Assembly (NCBI RefSeq): GCF_001021165.1
Contig: NZ_AZAY01000011.1
Span: 36,505-100,504 of the forward strand
Direction: 5' to 3'
DNA: 64,000 bases
Source: Marinitoga sp. 1197
GTDB taxonomy: Bacteria > Thermotogota > Thermotogae > Petrotogales > Petrotogaceae
In this document: in pieces, positions 24,853-34,602 of the stretch
How the letters are laid out: each line of letters starts with the position of its first letter
Numbering within the stretch: position 1 is the first letter of the stretch
Position numbers and translations under genes: made by a program
The notes under the pieces: model-generated
The model's input: only the letters and a program-made list of their open reading frames with translations
What the model was told of the DNA's origin: nothing
Database searches by the model: none

Positions 24853-26616
24853 ATGAAAAAGAAATTAACAACTTTATATAAATTAATTTCTAAAAATATT
24901 ATGGGAATTGTGATTAGTGGTGTTTTATTTGTTATATTAATTTTAACTGTTATTAGTTTTTATAATATAAAAGTATTGCATGAAGAATTTGAAGAAAATA
25001 CTATAGAACTTGTACGGATGACTTTTGACTCTATATATAATTCTTTGTATGATTTTGATGCTAAATATTATAAATCGCTTGATAGATTTATTGAGAAAAT
25101 AAAAGAGTCTGGAGATACCGATGATTTTGAGAAAAAACTAATAGATTATATGAACACTATGCATTATAATACAAATACAAAAATAGAAAAAATAAATATT
25201 GATAGTGTGGATGATAAACTTAAAGAAAAAATATCCACATTAGAAAATTACAATTATATGGTCGAATTTATACTTAAAACAGATAGATTATCAAAAAATA
25301 TATATATAAGGATAAATAATGATTTTTATTTATTACATCATTCATTGGCTTTTGATAAAATAAAAAAGACTATGGATAATATTATAGAGCTCGAAAAGAA
25401 ATATAAATTTATAAAAGAAATAAATATCTATAATATGTATTTTGAGGAATTATCCGGAAATATGGGGAGTATAAATGAAACAGATAAAAAATATTTATCT
25501 GAGGTATTTAATACAGAAAAGGAAGTATTAATAGAAAAAGGGAATAAAGTAAATTTATATTACTTATGGGAATATGAAGATGAAAATACGATGTTTAGAC
25601 CTGTTGGAATTGTATTAAAATTTGATCTGGGGATACTAAGAAATATAATGTTGTATAACATATATATTTTTTTAGTAGGTCTTTTAATAATGCTATATTT
25701 TATCTCCAAAAAAGCACATAAAGTATCAAAACAGATATCAAAACCATTTGAAATAATGCTTGATAATATGAAAAAATTTCAGAAAACACGTTACCTTGAA
25801 TTTGATAAAATTATGGAAAAGTGTGAAATTAAAGAAATTAATGAGTTGATGACTGAATACCAAAAAATGGCTGAAGATATTATGACATCATTTGAAGAAA
25901 TTAATGCTATGAATGAAGAATTAGAATCTTCTTACAAAGAAATTGAAAAGATTAACAATGAATTAGAAGATGCATATCTTAATTTTAGTACCCAATTATC
26001 TATCATCGCAGAAGGTTATGATGAAACAACAGGTAATCATGTAAATAGGGTTGGAGAATTATCCGCTTTTATTGCAGAAAAACTTGGATTAAACAATGAT
26101 TATGTGGAGAAAATAAGATATTATGCTCCTTTACATGATATAGGAAAAATAATGATACCAAAAGAAATATTATTGAAAAAAGGTCCTTTAACAGAAGAAG
26201 AATGGAAAGTTATGGAAAAACATACAATATATGGTGGCGTTTTAATTGGAGATTCTCCAAAATTCAAAATAGCAAAAAACATTGCAATATATCATCATGA
26301 AAAATATAACGGTGAAGGTTATCCATATGGACTAAAAGGTGATGAAATTCCAATATGTGCAGCAATAGTTTCTGTTGTTGATGTTTATGATGCTCTACGT
26401 TCAGAAAGACCATATAAACGTGCATTTTCTCATGAAGAAGCTATAAATATAATATTAAATGGAGATAATAGAACTAACCCTCAGTACTTTAACCCTGAAG
26501 TTTTAAATATACTGAAAAAATACGAAAAAGATGTTAAAGAACTCTGGAATATTATTGATAAAAAATCTTCTAAACTATTAGAACTTTTAAAAAATATTGA
26601 AAAACAGAAAAAATAG
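24853..26616 (+). CDS. Membrane-bound HD-GYP domain c-di-GMP phosphodiesterase
   Basis: The 587-residue protein has a membrane helix at about 15-37, an extracytoplasmic sensor region of about 225 residues, a second helix at about 265-285, a coiled coil rich in Glu and Asn, and a C-terminal HD-GYP domain. Catalytic motifs are complete: GNHVNRVGEL, LHDIGKIMIP, KHTIYGG, YHHEKYNGEGYPYGLKGDEIP and VDVYDAL. The expected reaction is hydrolysis of c-di-GMP. The window also holds a diguanylate cyclase at 59871. The signal sensed cannot be read. It has its own upstream region of 127 bp, diverging from the cadC-like gene. Confidence 0.93.
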   Translation: MKKKLTTLYKLISKNIMGIVISGVLFVILILTVISFYNIKVLHEEFEENTIELVRMTFDSIYNSLYDFDAKYYKSLDRFIEKIKESGDTDDFEKKLIDYMNTMHYNTNTKIEKINIDSVDDKLKEKISTLENYNYMVEFILKTDRLSKNIYIRINNDFYLLHHSLAFDKIKKTMDNIIELEKKYKFIKEINIYNMYFEELSGNMGSINETDKKYLSEVFNTEKEVLIEKGNKVNLYYLWEYEDENTMFRPVGIVLKFDLGILRNIMLYNIYIFLVGLLIMLYFISKKAHKVSKQISKPFEIMLDNMKKFQKTRYLEFDKIMEKCEIKEINELMTEYQKMAEDIMTSFEEINAMNEELESSYKEIEKINNELEDAYLNFSTQLSIIAEGYDETTGNHVNRVGELSAFIAEKLGLNNDYVEKIRYYAPLHDIGKIMIPKEILLKKGPLTEEEWKVMEKHTIYGGVLIGDSPKFKIAKNIAIYHHEKYNGEGYPYGLKGDEIPICAAIVSVVDVYDALRSERPYKRAFSHEEAINIILNGDNRTNPQYFNPEVLNILKKYEKDVKELWNIIDKKSSKLLELLKNIEKQKK

Positions 26617-26625
26617 GACATAATC

Positions 26626-26842
26626 AATAACTATTTACGATGTCCAAAAAGTAAAGTTGCTCAAACCTTGATTGTTAATCCTCAAAAATAGCTCATTCTC
26701 GCCGGTCGTATCAGACTCACATCCATGTTCGGCTTCACTCAATTTTGCATCCGTGCAAAATTGACCGGCTTCATTCGCTATTTTTTCGGACAATCTGCGA
26801 GTTTTCGCTCGCTTTACTAATTGGACACCATAAATAACTATT
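26626..26842 (-). repeat. 217-bp fold-back element, probable structured RNA or mobile non-coding repeat
   Basis: The ends (26626-26656 and 26812-26842) are inverted repeats of 31 positions with six differences. Four of these become G-U pairs only if the minus strand is transcribed; the other two are U-U. Inside lie a GCGAG/CTCGC hairpin (about 26798-26813), a 10-bp hairpin CAATTTTGCA-N4-TGCAAAATTG (26740-26763), and paired segments AAAAATAGC/GCTATTTTT and GCCGGTC/GACCGGC separated by matching GAATGA-type internal loops. It is visibly richer in G+C than its surroundings and has no coding frame. No second copy was noticed in this window. Confidence 0.65.
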
Positions 26843-26910
26843 CTTAAAATAGAAAAAGGAAAATTTAAATCTTGTATACCAATATTGCGAAATTGAATTA
26901 GTAGAATGTC

Positions 26911-26949
26911 ATAATAAATAATTCCCCGTTACGGGGAATTATTTATTAT
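26911..26949. terminator. Bidirectional terminator between the HD-GYP gene and gatB
   Basis: A near-perfect palindrome pairs AATAATTCCCCGT with ACGGGGAATTATT and continues into A/T pairs for 19 bp in all around 26930. T-rich ends on both strands let it serve both converging genes. Confidence 0.88.
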
Positions 26950-26956
26950 TTAAAAA

Positions 26957-28390
26957 CTACTCATCTAATAATCTTTTTGCAATTTGATTTGCTTTTTGAG
27001 GATTTGCCTTTCCCTTTGTTTCTTTCATAATTTGACCAACAAAAAATCCTAAAAGTTTTGTTTTTCCATTTTTATATTGCTGATATTGTTTAGGATTATT
27101 TTCTATTACTCTTTTTACTATTTCTTCAATTATATTATCATCATCAATTTGTTCTAATCCCTTTTCATTCACAATTTCTGAAGGCATTTTTCCAGTTTTA
27201 AACATTTCTATAAATATTTCTTTTGCTATTTTAGTTGATATTTTTCCGCTATCCAATAATTTTTCAAGTTCTTCGTAATGTTCAGCTTTTATTCTTACAT
27301 CCTTTAATTCAATATTATTTTTATTCATTTCTCTCATTAAATCTGTAATTATTAAATTACTTACAAATTGTGGATTTTTAACATTTTTTACAGCATTTTC
27401 AAAGTATTCAGCCAATTCTCTATCTCCAGCAAGAATATCCGCATCATACTTTTTTATTTTGTATTGCTTTACAAATCTTTCGGATTTTTCATCTATCATT
27501 TCTGGCATCATATTTTTAATTTCATCTATTTTTTCTTTTGTGATTATAATAGGTGGAATATCGGGTTCTGGAAAATATCTATAATCCGCTTCTTCTTCTT
27601 TTGAACGCATGGAAAATGTTGATCTTGTTGAAAAATTCCAGCCTCTTGTCTCCTGAGGTATTCTTTCACCTTTTTCCATTAATTCTATAATTCTTTTTCT
27701 TTCATATTCAAGTGCTTTTTCAACAAATTTAAAAGAGTTTATATTTTTTATTTCAACTCTATTACTCTGTATATTTTTCTCTGTATCAGTTATTGATATA
27801 TTTGCATCACATCTTAAAGCACCTTTTTCCATATCTCCAGAAGAAATTTCAGCATATCTCAGTATATTTCTCAATTTTTCCATGAATTTTCGCGCCTCTT
27901 CTGGAGATTCAATATCAGGTTCTGTAACTATTTCTATTAAAGGTATACCGCTTCTATTATAATCAATATAGCTATAAGATGCATTTTCCAGATTATCTCC
28001 TTCATGAAACATTTTCCCAGAATCTTCTTCAAGATGCATACGTCTAATACGTATTTTTTTCCCATCTATTTCTATATACCCATTATTTGCAAGTGGATAA
28101 AAGTATTGTGTGATTTGATATCCTTTTGGAAGATCTGGATAAAAATAATTTTTTCTATCAAATCGTGAAAATTTATTTATTTTTGCATTTAATGCTAAAG
28201 CGGCTTTTATTCCAAGATTTAAAGCTTCTTCATTAAATATCGGCAATGCGCCAGGTTGCCCGGTACAAACAGGACAGATGTTGGTATTAGGCGAGCTTTC
28301 AAAGGCATTAGCAGAACACGAGCAAAATGCTTTTGTTTTAGTTAATAATTGAGTATGTATTTCAAGTCCTATTGTTGTTTTGTATTTCAT
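26957..28390 (-). CDS. gatB: Asp/Glu-tRNA amidotransferase subunit B
   Basis: The 477-residue protein starts with TTIGLEIHTQLLTKTKAFCSC and has the zinc site CSC...CPVC, the IEIVTEPDI and EVKNINSF-like (VEIKNINSFKFVEKAL) motifs, and YRYFPEPDIPPI, all typical of GatB. The C-terminal YqeY-like helical tail, which contacts the tRNA, is present. GatCAB converts mis-acylated Glu-tRNA-Gln and Asp-tRNA-Asn to the amides. gatA lies directly upstream with no gap; gatC is not in the window. An asparagine synthetase is also encoded at 52456. Confidence 0.97.
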   Translation of the reverse strand: MKYKTTIGLEIHTQLLTKTKAFCSCSANAFESSPNTNICPVCTGQPGALPIFNEEALNLGIKAALALNAKINKFSRFDRKNYFYPDLPKGYQITQYFYPLANNGYIEIDGKKIRIRRMHLEEDSGKMFHEGDNLENASYSYIDYNRSGIPLIEIVTEPDIESPEEARKFMEKLRNILRYAEISSGDMEKGALRCDANISITDTEKNIQSNRVEIKNINSFKFVEKALEYERKRIIELMEKGERIPQETRGWNFSTRSTFSMRSKEEEADYRYFPEPDIPPIIITKEKIDEIKNMMPEMIDEKSERFVKQYKIKKYDADILAGDRELAEYFENAVKNVKNPQFVSNLIITDLMREMNKNNIELKDVRIKAEHYEELEKLLDSGKISTKIAKEIFIEMFKTGKMPSEIVNEKGLEQIDDDNIIEEIVKRVIENNPKQYQQYKNGKTKLLGFFVGQIMKETKGKANPQKANQIAKRLLDE

Positions 28391-29734
28391 TTAAAGCACC
28401 TCCGGTAAATCAAGTGTACCAAAAATATTTTCAAGCTGTTTTGCCACTCTTAGTAATTTAGCATCTTCAAGAGGTTTTGATATAAGATGAATTCCAAAGG
28501 GTAAATTGTCTATTTTTCCTGAAGGAATGCTAATAGCTGGTGCTCCAATCATATTCGCAGGAATTGTAAATAAATCCATTAAATAATATTGCAAAGGTGA
28601 TTTTAATTCTCCAAATTTTGGAGGTAGTATTGGTGATGTAGGAGTTAATACAGCATCATAGTTTTCAAATATCTTTTCAAAGTCATTATTCAATAAATTT
28701 CTTATTTTAGCTGCTTTTGCATAATAGGCATCATAATATGCTGAACTTAATGTAAAAGCTCCCATGAATATTCTTCTTTTTACTTCCATTCCAAACCCAT
28801 TATCCCTTGTTTTCATATATGTGGTTTTAATGGTTTTTTCTTCCTTTCTTAATCCAAATCTTATTCCATCATACCTTGAAAGGTTAGAACTTGCTTCTGA
28901 TGGAGCAATAATGTAATATATAGAAACAGTATACTTTAAATGAGGAATAGATACTTCTTCCACTATTATTCCAGCATTTTTTAAAGATTTTATATTATCT
29001 TTAAACATATCTAATACTTTTTTATCTATTCCTTCTAATTCAAATATTTCTTTTGGTATTGCAAGTTTTAATCCTTCAATTTCTTTATTCAGATTAGAGG
29101 TTAAATCCCATTTTATATCCAATGTAGTTGAATCATTTTCATCTCTGCCGCTCATAATTTCCGCTACAATAGCAGCATTTTCTACATTTCTTGACAATAC
29201 ACCTATCTGATCCAGCGATGATGCAAATGCTGATAATCCATATCTTGAAATAGCTCCATATGTGGGTTTAAATCCAACTATACCACAAAATGAAGCTGGT
29301 TGTCTGACAGAACCACCTGTATCAGATCCTAAAGAAAAAGGAACTATTTTTGCTGCTACTGCCGCAGCTGAACCACCGCTGGATCCTCCGGGAATTCTTT
29401 TTAAATCCCATGGATTTTTTACTGCACCAAATGCTGATGTTTCATTTGATCCTCCCATTGCAAATTCGTCTAAATTTGTCTTTCCTATAACTGTAAATCC
29501 AGCATTTAACAATCTTTCAACAGCTGTTGCTGTATAAGTTGAATTATAGTTTTCAAGTATCTTTGATGCACAGGTGTTTTTTGTTCCTTTTACCTGTATA
29601 TTATCTTTTACCAAAAATGGTGTAGAATAATATTTTCCGTTTTTGTTCCCGTCTATTCTAGTGAATTCTATAATAGCATTTATTTTATTATTTATCTTTT
29701 TCGCTTTTTCTAAATCAAAGTTAAAGTTTTTCAT
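28391..29734 (-). CDS. gatA: Asp/Glu-tRNA amidotransferase subunit A
   Basis: The 447-residue amidase-signature protein has the Lys of TPFLVKDNI, and the Ser residues of GGSSGGSAAAVAA and SLGSDTGGSVRQPASFCG that form the Ser-cisSer-Lys triad. It frees ammonia from glutamine for GatB. The start ATG 29734 has GGAGGCG ahead of it; an ATG at 29755 lies inside the end of the upstream gene and is not preceded by an SD. The N-terminus is shorter than in many GatA proteins, lacking part of the first helix. It forms an operon with gatB and with the HD and rhomboid genes. Confidence 0.96.
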   Translation of the reverse strand: MKNFNFDLEKAKKINNKINAIIEFTRIDGNKNGKYYSTPFLVKDNIQVKGTKNTCASKILENYNSTYTATAVERLLNAGFTVIGKTNLDEFAMGGSNETSAFGAVKNPWDLKRIPGGSSGGSAAAVAAKIVPFSLGSDTGGSVRQPASFCGIVGFKPTYGAISRYGLSAFASSLDQIGVLSRNVENAAIVAEIMSGRDENDSTTLDIKWDLTSNLNKEIEGLKLAIPKEIFELEGIDKKVLDMFKDNIKSLKNAGIIVEEVSIPHLKYTVSIYYIIAPSEASSNLSRYDGIRFGLRKEEKTIKTTYMKTRDNGFGMEVKRRIFMGAFTLSSAYYDAYYAKAAKIRNLLNNDFEKIFENYDAVLTPTSPILPPKFGELKSPLQYYLMDLFTIPANMIGAPAISIPSGKIDNLPFGIHLISKPLEDAKLLRVAKQLENIFGTLDLPEVL

Positions 29735-29748
29735 AAAACGCCTCCTTA

Positions 29749-31260
29749 TTACCATCTTGTTGTTATATTAATTCCACCTACTTTAGGAATCAAATCCAAC
29801 CTTTTTAGAATTTCGCGTTTATCTTCTGTTAAATATATTCTGGATATCTGAATTAAATTGCTCTCCATGAATTTATAAGCAGGATATCTTTCAAATACTT
29901 CATCAAAACCTAAAATATCTCCATTGTAATCAAGAATTGAAACATCTGTTGATAAAAATTCTTTCGGGTGCATTAATGCAAGTTTATATGGGGTGTCTAT
30001 TACAAATAAATTTTCAAAATTATCCATAATATAGGAAAGTTCTAATTTATCTTCTTTATCTATATTGGAATTAATTGCAGCTTCTATATTATTTTTTAAT
30101 TGTTTTAAAACATTTTCTGCTACACTTACACTAATTACTGAAGGATCTAAACCAGTAGTTGAAAATGGTATCTCTATTAATAATTTCCACAGATCTCTTG
30201 ATTTTAACCTCTTTACAAGATTATATGCTTTTGCGATTTTATCAGCTTTCTGCATCAATTCGGGATTAATTAAATTGTTTTTGCCTTTTTCATATACCTG
30301 TTCATATATAATTTCTATTTCATTAATTATTCTTTGATCAGTTAATGATGTAAATTTATCTAAATCTTTAACCCTTGATTTTAAGTCTAAAATATCATCT
30401 GCAAGACGTAATATTTCCTGAATCATTTGATCAGCTGCTCTGGATGTTTTATGAAAATAAACATTTTTATACATCATGAATCTTGCAAACAAAACAGTAT
30501 ATATATTATCTATAATCTTTATATTATAACATAATTTCTCTTTGTTTTTTTCTTTTTTTATAAATGCATTTCGTATTATTCTATCAAGATCACCTGTTCC
30601 AAAATCTCTTGTACCAGCGTAGTATGAGTCTCTTAAAACGAAATCCAATCTATCTGCTCCAAGAGGCCCCTGAACTATGTTGAATTCCGGGCTTCCGCCA
30701 GTATTTTCGGCTTCAAATAATTCATTTATCATGTTCATAATATGTTTCAAAGCTTCTTTTATATCAGCTTCTTCATCTTTTATTTCCTTTTTTACTGTTA
30801 ATGACAAATCTTTTAAGAAATCATTTTTTGTTCTTGCATCATTTAATTTTTTATATACATTGTATGTTTGATCAATTAATTTTGTATTGAGTATTTTTTT
30901 TCTATATTCATCATGTCCATCTTTTAGTCCCATTCGTTTATAAATCACATCATCAAATTGGTGACTGTATGGCCCGTGTCCCAGATCATGTAATAATCCT
31001 GCTAATCTTAGTATTCGTGTTTTTTGATGATTATTTTCAAAAAGTTTTTTTGCGTATAATCCTGCTATATGCATAACGCCCAAAGAATGTGAAAACCTTG
31101 TATGTGTAGCGCTTGGATATACATATTCCGCACCAGCCAATTGACTTAAATATCTTAGTCTTTGTACCAGCGGGGTATCCGCTATAACTATTTCCAGAGG
31201 ATATATAAAGATTTCAGAATAAATAGGATCTCTGGAAACTTTAAAATATAATTTTTCCAT
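29749..31260 (-). CDS. HD domain phosphohydrolase (dGTPase/SAMHD1-like)
   Basis: The 503-residue protein has LVQRLRYLSQLAGAEYVYPSATHTRFSHSLGVMHIAG, then AGLLHDLGHGPYSHQFDD with the metal-binding HD pair, and GPLGADRLDFVLRDSYYAGT, all matching the YdhJ/SAMHD1-like branch of HD hydrolases. Members act on deoxynucleotide triphosphates or remain uncharacterised, so a dNTP role is family-based inference. It is 3 bp behind the rhomboid gene, and its last codons overlap the region before gatA. Confidence 0.88.
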   Translation of the reverse strand: MEKLYFKVSRDPIYSEIFIYPLEIVIADTPLVQRLRYLSQLAGAEYVYPSATHTRFSHSLGVMHIAGLYAKKLFENNHQKTRILRLAGLLHDLGHGPYSHQFDDVIYKRMGLKDGHDEYRKKILNTKLIDQTYNVYKKLNDARTKNDFLKDLSLTVKKEIKDEEADIKEALKHIMNMINELFEAENTGGSPEFNIVQGPLGADRLDFVLRDSYYAGTRDFGTGDLDRIIRNAFIKKEKNKEKLCYNIKIIDNIYTVLFARFMMYKNVYFHKTSRAADQMIQEILRLADDILDLKSRVKDLDKFTSLTDQRIINEIEIIYEQVYEKGKNNLINPELMQKADKIAKAYNLVKRLKSRDLWKLLIEIPFSTTGLDPSVISVSVAENVLKQLKNNIEAAINSNIDKEDKLELSYIMDNFENLFVIDTPYKLALMHPKEFLSTDVSILDYNGDILGFDEVFERYPAYKFMESNLIQISRIYLTEDKREILKRLDLIPKVGGINITTRW

Positions 31261-31263
31261 AAT

Positions 31264-31974
31264 TTAACCCCCTATTAGAAATTGAATATCAAAAATTAAT
31301 AACCATATGAATGAAATTAATATTAATATTAAACTGATGTAAGCGGATATTTTCCACTTTTTATATGATGTATATGTATCTGAAACAGATGTGAGCCAGC
31401 CAAACGTAAATCCAGTAATTAGTCCTCCAATATGTGCAAAATTATTTATTCCAGATGAGGTAAATCCTAAAAAAAGGTTTATTATAATTACAGGTAATAA
31501 CGCTGTTCCTGTCATTGGCTTCATCATAGGTGGGGTATCTTCTCTAAAACCTGCCCCAAATAGCAATCCAATTAAACCAAATATTGCACCACTTGCTCCA
31601 ACAGAAAATGCGTCTGGCATAAATATTTGCGTTAACAACGAGCCGCCAATTCCAGATGCAAGGTATATGGTTATAAATTTATAAGGTCCATATACTCTTT
31701 CAACAATATTTCCAAGATAATATAATGCATACATATTAAAGGCTATATGCAGAAATCCTCCATGAACGAACATAGATGTAATAAATCTAAAATATTGATG
31801 TGATATGGTAATTAATTTACCATATTGTGCTCCAGCAAAAATTAAGGTATATACATTTGAAAATGCACGAAATCCACCACCAAATACGAACATCATAACA
31901 AAGACCAGAATATTTATAGTAAAAATTTTTTGTGTTATGTTATCAAAATTAAAGATTTTTTTAATAAACTCCAT
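31264..31974 (-). CDS. Rhomboid family intramembrane serine protease
   Basis: The 236-residue protein has six or more membrane segments. HGGFLHIAFNMYALYYLG is the helix-2 motif, VGASGAIFGLIG holds the catalytic Ser, and NNFAHIGGLITGF holds the catalytic His; both catalytic residues are present. Rhomboids cut membrane proteins within or near the bilayer; the substrate is unknown. It begins the minus-strand group running into gatB, with GGTGGAGAA as SD. Confidence 0.93.
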   Translation of the reverse strand: MEFIKKIFNFDNITQKIFTINILVFVMMFVFGGGFRAFSNVYTLIFAGAQYGKLITISHQYFRFITSMFVHGGFLHIAFNMYALYYLGNIVERVYGPYKFITIYLASGIGGSLLTQIFMPDAFSVGASGAIFGLIGLLFGAGFREDTPPMMKPMTGTALLPVIIINLFLGFTSSGINNFAHIGGLITGFTFGWLTSVSDTYTSYKKWKISAYISLILILISFIWLLIFDIQFLIGG

Positions 31975-32017
31975 TTCTCCACCTCGTTTTAATTATACTT
32001 TTGTGACAATTTAATTA

Positions 32018-32962
32018 TTATCTTGAATGGTACATTGCTGCTGCAGACGCTCCTAAAATACCTGCGTCTTCTACAAGAGTAGACAGCATCACTTTAAAGG
32101 TATTTTTGAAAGATGGCATTAAATATAAATTAATTTTTTCTCTTATAGGATTAAGTAAGTCTCTTCCTGCTTTGCTCATTCCTCCTCCAATTACAACCAT
32201 TTCCGGATTGAATATGTGAGCATAATTTGTAATAGCTTTTGCAAGAGCATCAGTAATTTTATCAACAACCATTCTGGCTACAGGATCATTTTCTTTTAAA
32301 GCCATAAAAACATGTTTTGATTCTATTTTTTCAATATCGCCAGCCAATTCTACGATTTTATTATTTGGTATTTTTATAGAAAATTCTTTTGCCCACCTTG
32401 CAGTATTTTTAGCTGATGCAATCGCCTCAATACAACCTCTTGAACCGCAACCACATAATGGCCCATCTGGATCGATTATAACATGTCCTAATTCAGCCCC
32501 AATTCCATCTTTTCCTGTAATCAAAAATCCATGCGAAATAACGCCTCCTCCTATGCCAGTGCCTAAAGTTAATGCGACAAAATGTTTTAATCCCTGTGCA
32601 GAACCAAAATACCACTCGCCGAGTGTAAATGCATTTGCGTCATTTTCAACAAATGCTGGTATTTTAAATGTATCAGATATTACTTTTGTTAGGTTGAAAT
32701 TATGAAATGGTAAATTAGGAGAATATCTGACAATTCCCGCATCTCTGTCGATAGAACCCGGAGACCCTATTCCTATTCCTTCTATTTTATTTATGTTATC
32801 TCCTGCAACAATTTCTATACTCTTTAATATATTTTCTACAACTTTTTCAATACCTTTATTTGTTTCAGTTGGAATAGAAACTTTATTTATGATACCTTTA
32901 GCTTTTGAAACAAGTCCTGTTTTTATTTCAGTTCCTCCTAAATCAATCCCTATTAAATACAT
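32018..32962 (-). CDS. ROK family sugar kinase, probably glucokinase
   Basis: The 314-residue protein has the ATP-binding start IGIDLGGTEIKTGLV, EVENDANAF-like FVENDANAFTLGEWYFG, ALTLGTGIGGGVI and GAELGHVIIDPDGPLCGCGSRGCIEAIAS, the ROK signature with its CGCGSRGC zinc site. With no N-terminal DNA-binding domain it is a kinase, not a ROK repressor. Length and motifs fit glucokinase, which would phosphorylate glucose released from alpha-glucans by the GH57 enzyme at 39553; specificity is inference. It is transcribed away from ispD. Confidence 0.9.
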   Translation of the reverse strand: MYLIGIDLGGTEIKTGLVSKAKGIINKVSIPTETNKGIEKVVENILKSIEIVAGDNINKIEGIGIGSPGSIDRDAGIVRYSPNLPFHNFNLTKVISDTFKIPAFVENDANAFTLGEWYFGSAQGLKHFVALTLGTGIGGGVISHGFLITGKDGIGAELGHVIIDPDGPLCGCGSRGCIEAIASAKNTARWAKEFSIKIPNNKIVELAGDIEKIESKHVFMALKENDPVARMVVDKITDALAKAITNYAHIFNPEMVVIGGGMSKAGRDLLNPIREKINLYLMPSFKNTFKVMLSTLVEDAGILGASAAAMYHSR

Positions 32963-33050
32963 ATTTTCTCTCCTTTCTTAATCTATTAATTATAATTTTA
33001 ACATAAATTTATAGTATAATAAAATAAAATATACAAATTGAGGTGATTTT

Positions 33051-33746
33051 ATGAATATTGGTATTATTGTTGCCGCTGGGAAAGGTAAAAGGACAAAACT
33101 TTCTTATCCTAAACAATTTTACCAGATTTTAGATAAAAGTTTGTTAAGAATTACATTAGAAAAATATGAATATTCTAATTTAATCAATAAAATTGTTGTT
33201 GTTGCTAATGAGAAATATATGGAAGAGACAAAAAAGGAATGTTATAATATTAACAAATTGTGTGGTATAATAGAGGGGGGGGAGTCGAGACAGAGTTCTG
33301 TATACAATGCTTTAAATTTTCTATATAATAATTTTGGATTTAAGGTTTCTATAGTTTCAATTCACGACGCTGCAAGACCTTTTATTTCTATAAATAAAAT
33401 TGATGAGAGTATAAAGGTAGCAAAAAAGTATGGGTCTGCTGTATTAGCATTATCTGAAAAAAATTCTTTATCTCATGTTGTTGATAATGTAATTGATAAA
33501 ATATTGGATAGAAATGAGGTATATTTACATCAAACTCCTCAATGTTTCGATTTTCAAAAGTTATATAAAGCATATACAAATTTCGAGAATGAACTTAAAA
33601 GTTTTACTGATGATGCCAGTATTTTTCATAAAGCAGGAAATTTTGTGAGAGTAATACCAGGAGAAGAATATAATATAAAAATAACAACGGAATTCGATTT
33701 AAAATTTGCAAAATGGTTAATAAAGGAAGGTAAAATAAATGTTTAA
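33051..33746 (+). CDS. ispD: 2-C-methyl-D-erythritol 4-phosphate cytidylyltransferase
   Basis: The 231-residue protein has IIVAAGKGKRTKLSYPKQFYQI, the nucleotide-binding start of IspD, EGGESRQSSVYNAL, IHDAARPF, and TDDASIFHKAG with the metal ligand. It makes CDP-methylerythritol in the non-mevalonate isoprenoid pathway. A run of eight G residues (33275-33282) encodes the Glu-Gly-Gly of the second motif and is exceptional in this AT-rich DNA. It overlaps nfo by 8 bp; GAGGTG is the SD. Confidence 0.95.
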   Translation: MNIGIIVAAGKGKRTKLSYPKQFYQILDKSLLRITLEKYEYSNLINKIVVVANEKYMEETKKECYNINKLCGIIEGGESRQSSVYNALNFLYNNFGFKVSIVSIHDAARPFISINKIDESIKVAKKYGSAVLALSEKNSLSHVVDNVIDKILDRNEVYLHQTPQCFDFQKLYKAYTNFENELKSFTDDASIFHKAGNFVRVIPGEEYNIKITTEFDLKFAKWLIKEGKINV

Positions 33747-34590
33747 AATTGGGGCGCATATGAGTACATCTAAGGGATTTCACAATGTTCCACAGGCAAC
33801 AAAAAAAATAGATGGTAATACTTTTCAAATATTTTCCCACAGTCCCAGGACATGGAAAGTTAAATATCCTAAAGATGAAGATATACAGGAATTTAAAAAA
33901 CAAATGAAAAAGTTTAATATATCTTTTGATGATGTGTTAGTTCATTCTGGTTATTTAATTAATCTTGCAACGCCAAATGATGAAAATTGGCAAAAGTCCA
34001 TAAATTTAATAAAAGAAGAATTGAAAATTACCATATCTCTTGGAATAAAACATTTCAATGTTCATCCGGGTTCGCATCTTGGAAAAGGGGAAGAATTTGG
34101 CTTTGATAGAGTTGCAAAAGCTCTGGATATAATATTAGAAGATTTGAATAATACAGATGTGATAATATTACTTGAAAATGTAGCTAAAAAAGGTGGAAAT
34201 ATTGGCTGGAATATAAAACAGCTTGGTGAAATAATAAAAAGGTGTAGTTTCCCACATAAAATAGGAATAACCTATGATACTTGTCACGGCTTTGATTCAA
34301 ATTATGATATTAGAGATAGAGCGGGTGTGGAAAACTTATTAAATGAAATTGAAAATTATATAGGGTTTGAAAAATTAAAAATGATACACTTAAATGATTC
34401 AAAGTTTCCGTTGGGTGCAGGCAAAGATAGACATGAATTTATTGGTAAAGGTGAAATTGGAATAAACGGTTTTAAGACTTTTTTTTCTTTTAATGAAATA
34501 ATTAAAATACCCATGCACTTAGAAACACCAGGTGATGATAAAATGCATGCAAAAGATATAAAAGTGATAAAAAAGATTTTAAACATATAG
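33739..34590 (+). CDS. nfo: Endonuclease IV (AP endonuclease)
   Basis: The 283-residue protein fits Nfo: KIGAHMSTSKGF at the start, FQIFSHSPRTWK, HPGSHLGKGE, LLENVAKKG, GITYDTCHGFDSNYD, HLNDSKFPLGAGKDRHEFIGKGEIG and a C-terminal LETPGDD. All ligands of the three-zinc centre (His, Glu and Asp of these motifs) are visible. It cuts DNA 5' of abasic sites in base-excision repair. It starts within the ispD end and is 12 bp ahead of hflK. Confidence 0.97.
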   Translation: MFKIGAHMSTSKGFHNVPQATKKIDGNTFQIFSHSPRTWKVKYPKDEDIQEFKKQMKKFNISFDDVLVHSGYLINLATPNDENWQKSINLIKEELKITISLGIKHFNVHPGSHLGKGEEFGFDRVAKALDIILEDLNNTDVIILLENVAKKGGNIGWNIKQLGEIIKRCSFPHKIGITYDTCHGFDSNYDIRDRAGVENLLNEIENYIGFEKLKMIHLNDSKFPLGAGKDRHEFIGKGEIGINGFKTFFSFNEIIKIPMHLETPGDDKMHAKDIKVIKKILNI

Positions 34591-34602
34591 GAGGGATGGA
34601 GT

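Noticed and set aside
26626..26842. The fold-back element as an IS remnant or tRNA-like gene
   Set aside because: No transposase frame, no target-site duplication identified, and no cloverleaf with an anticodon stem.
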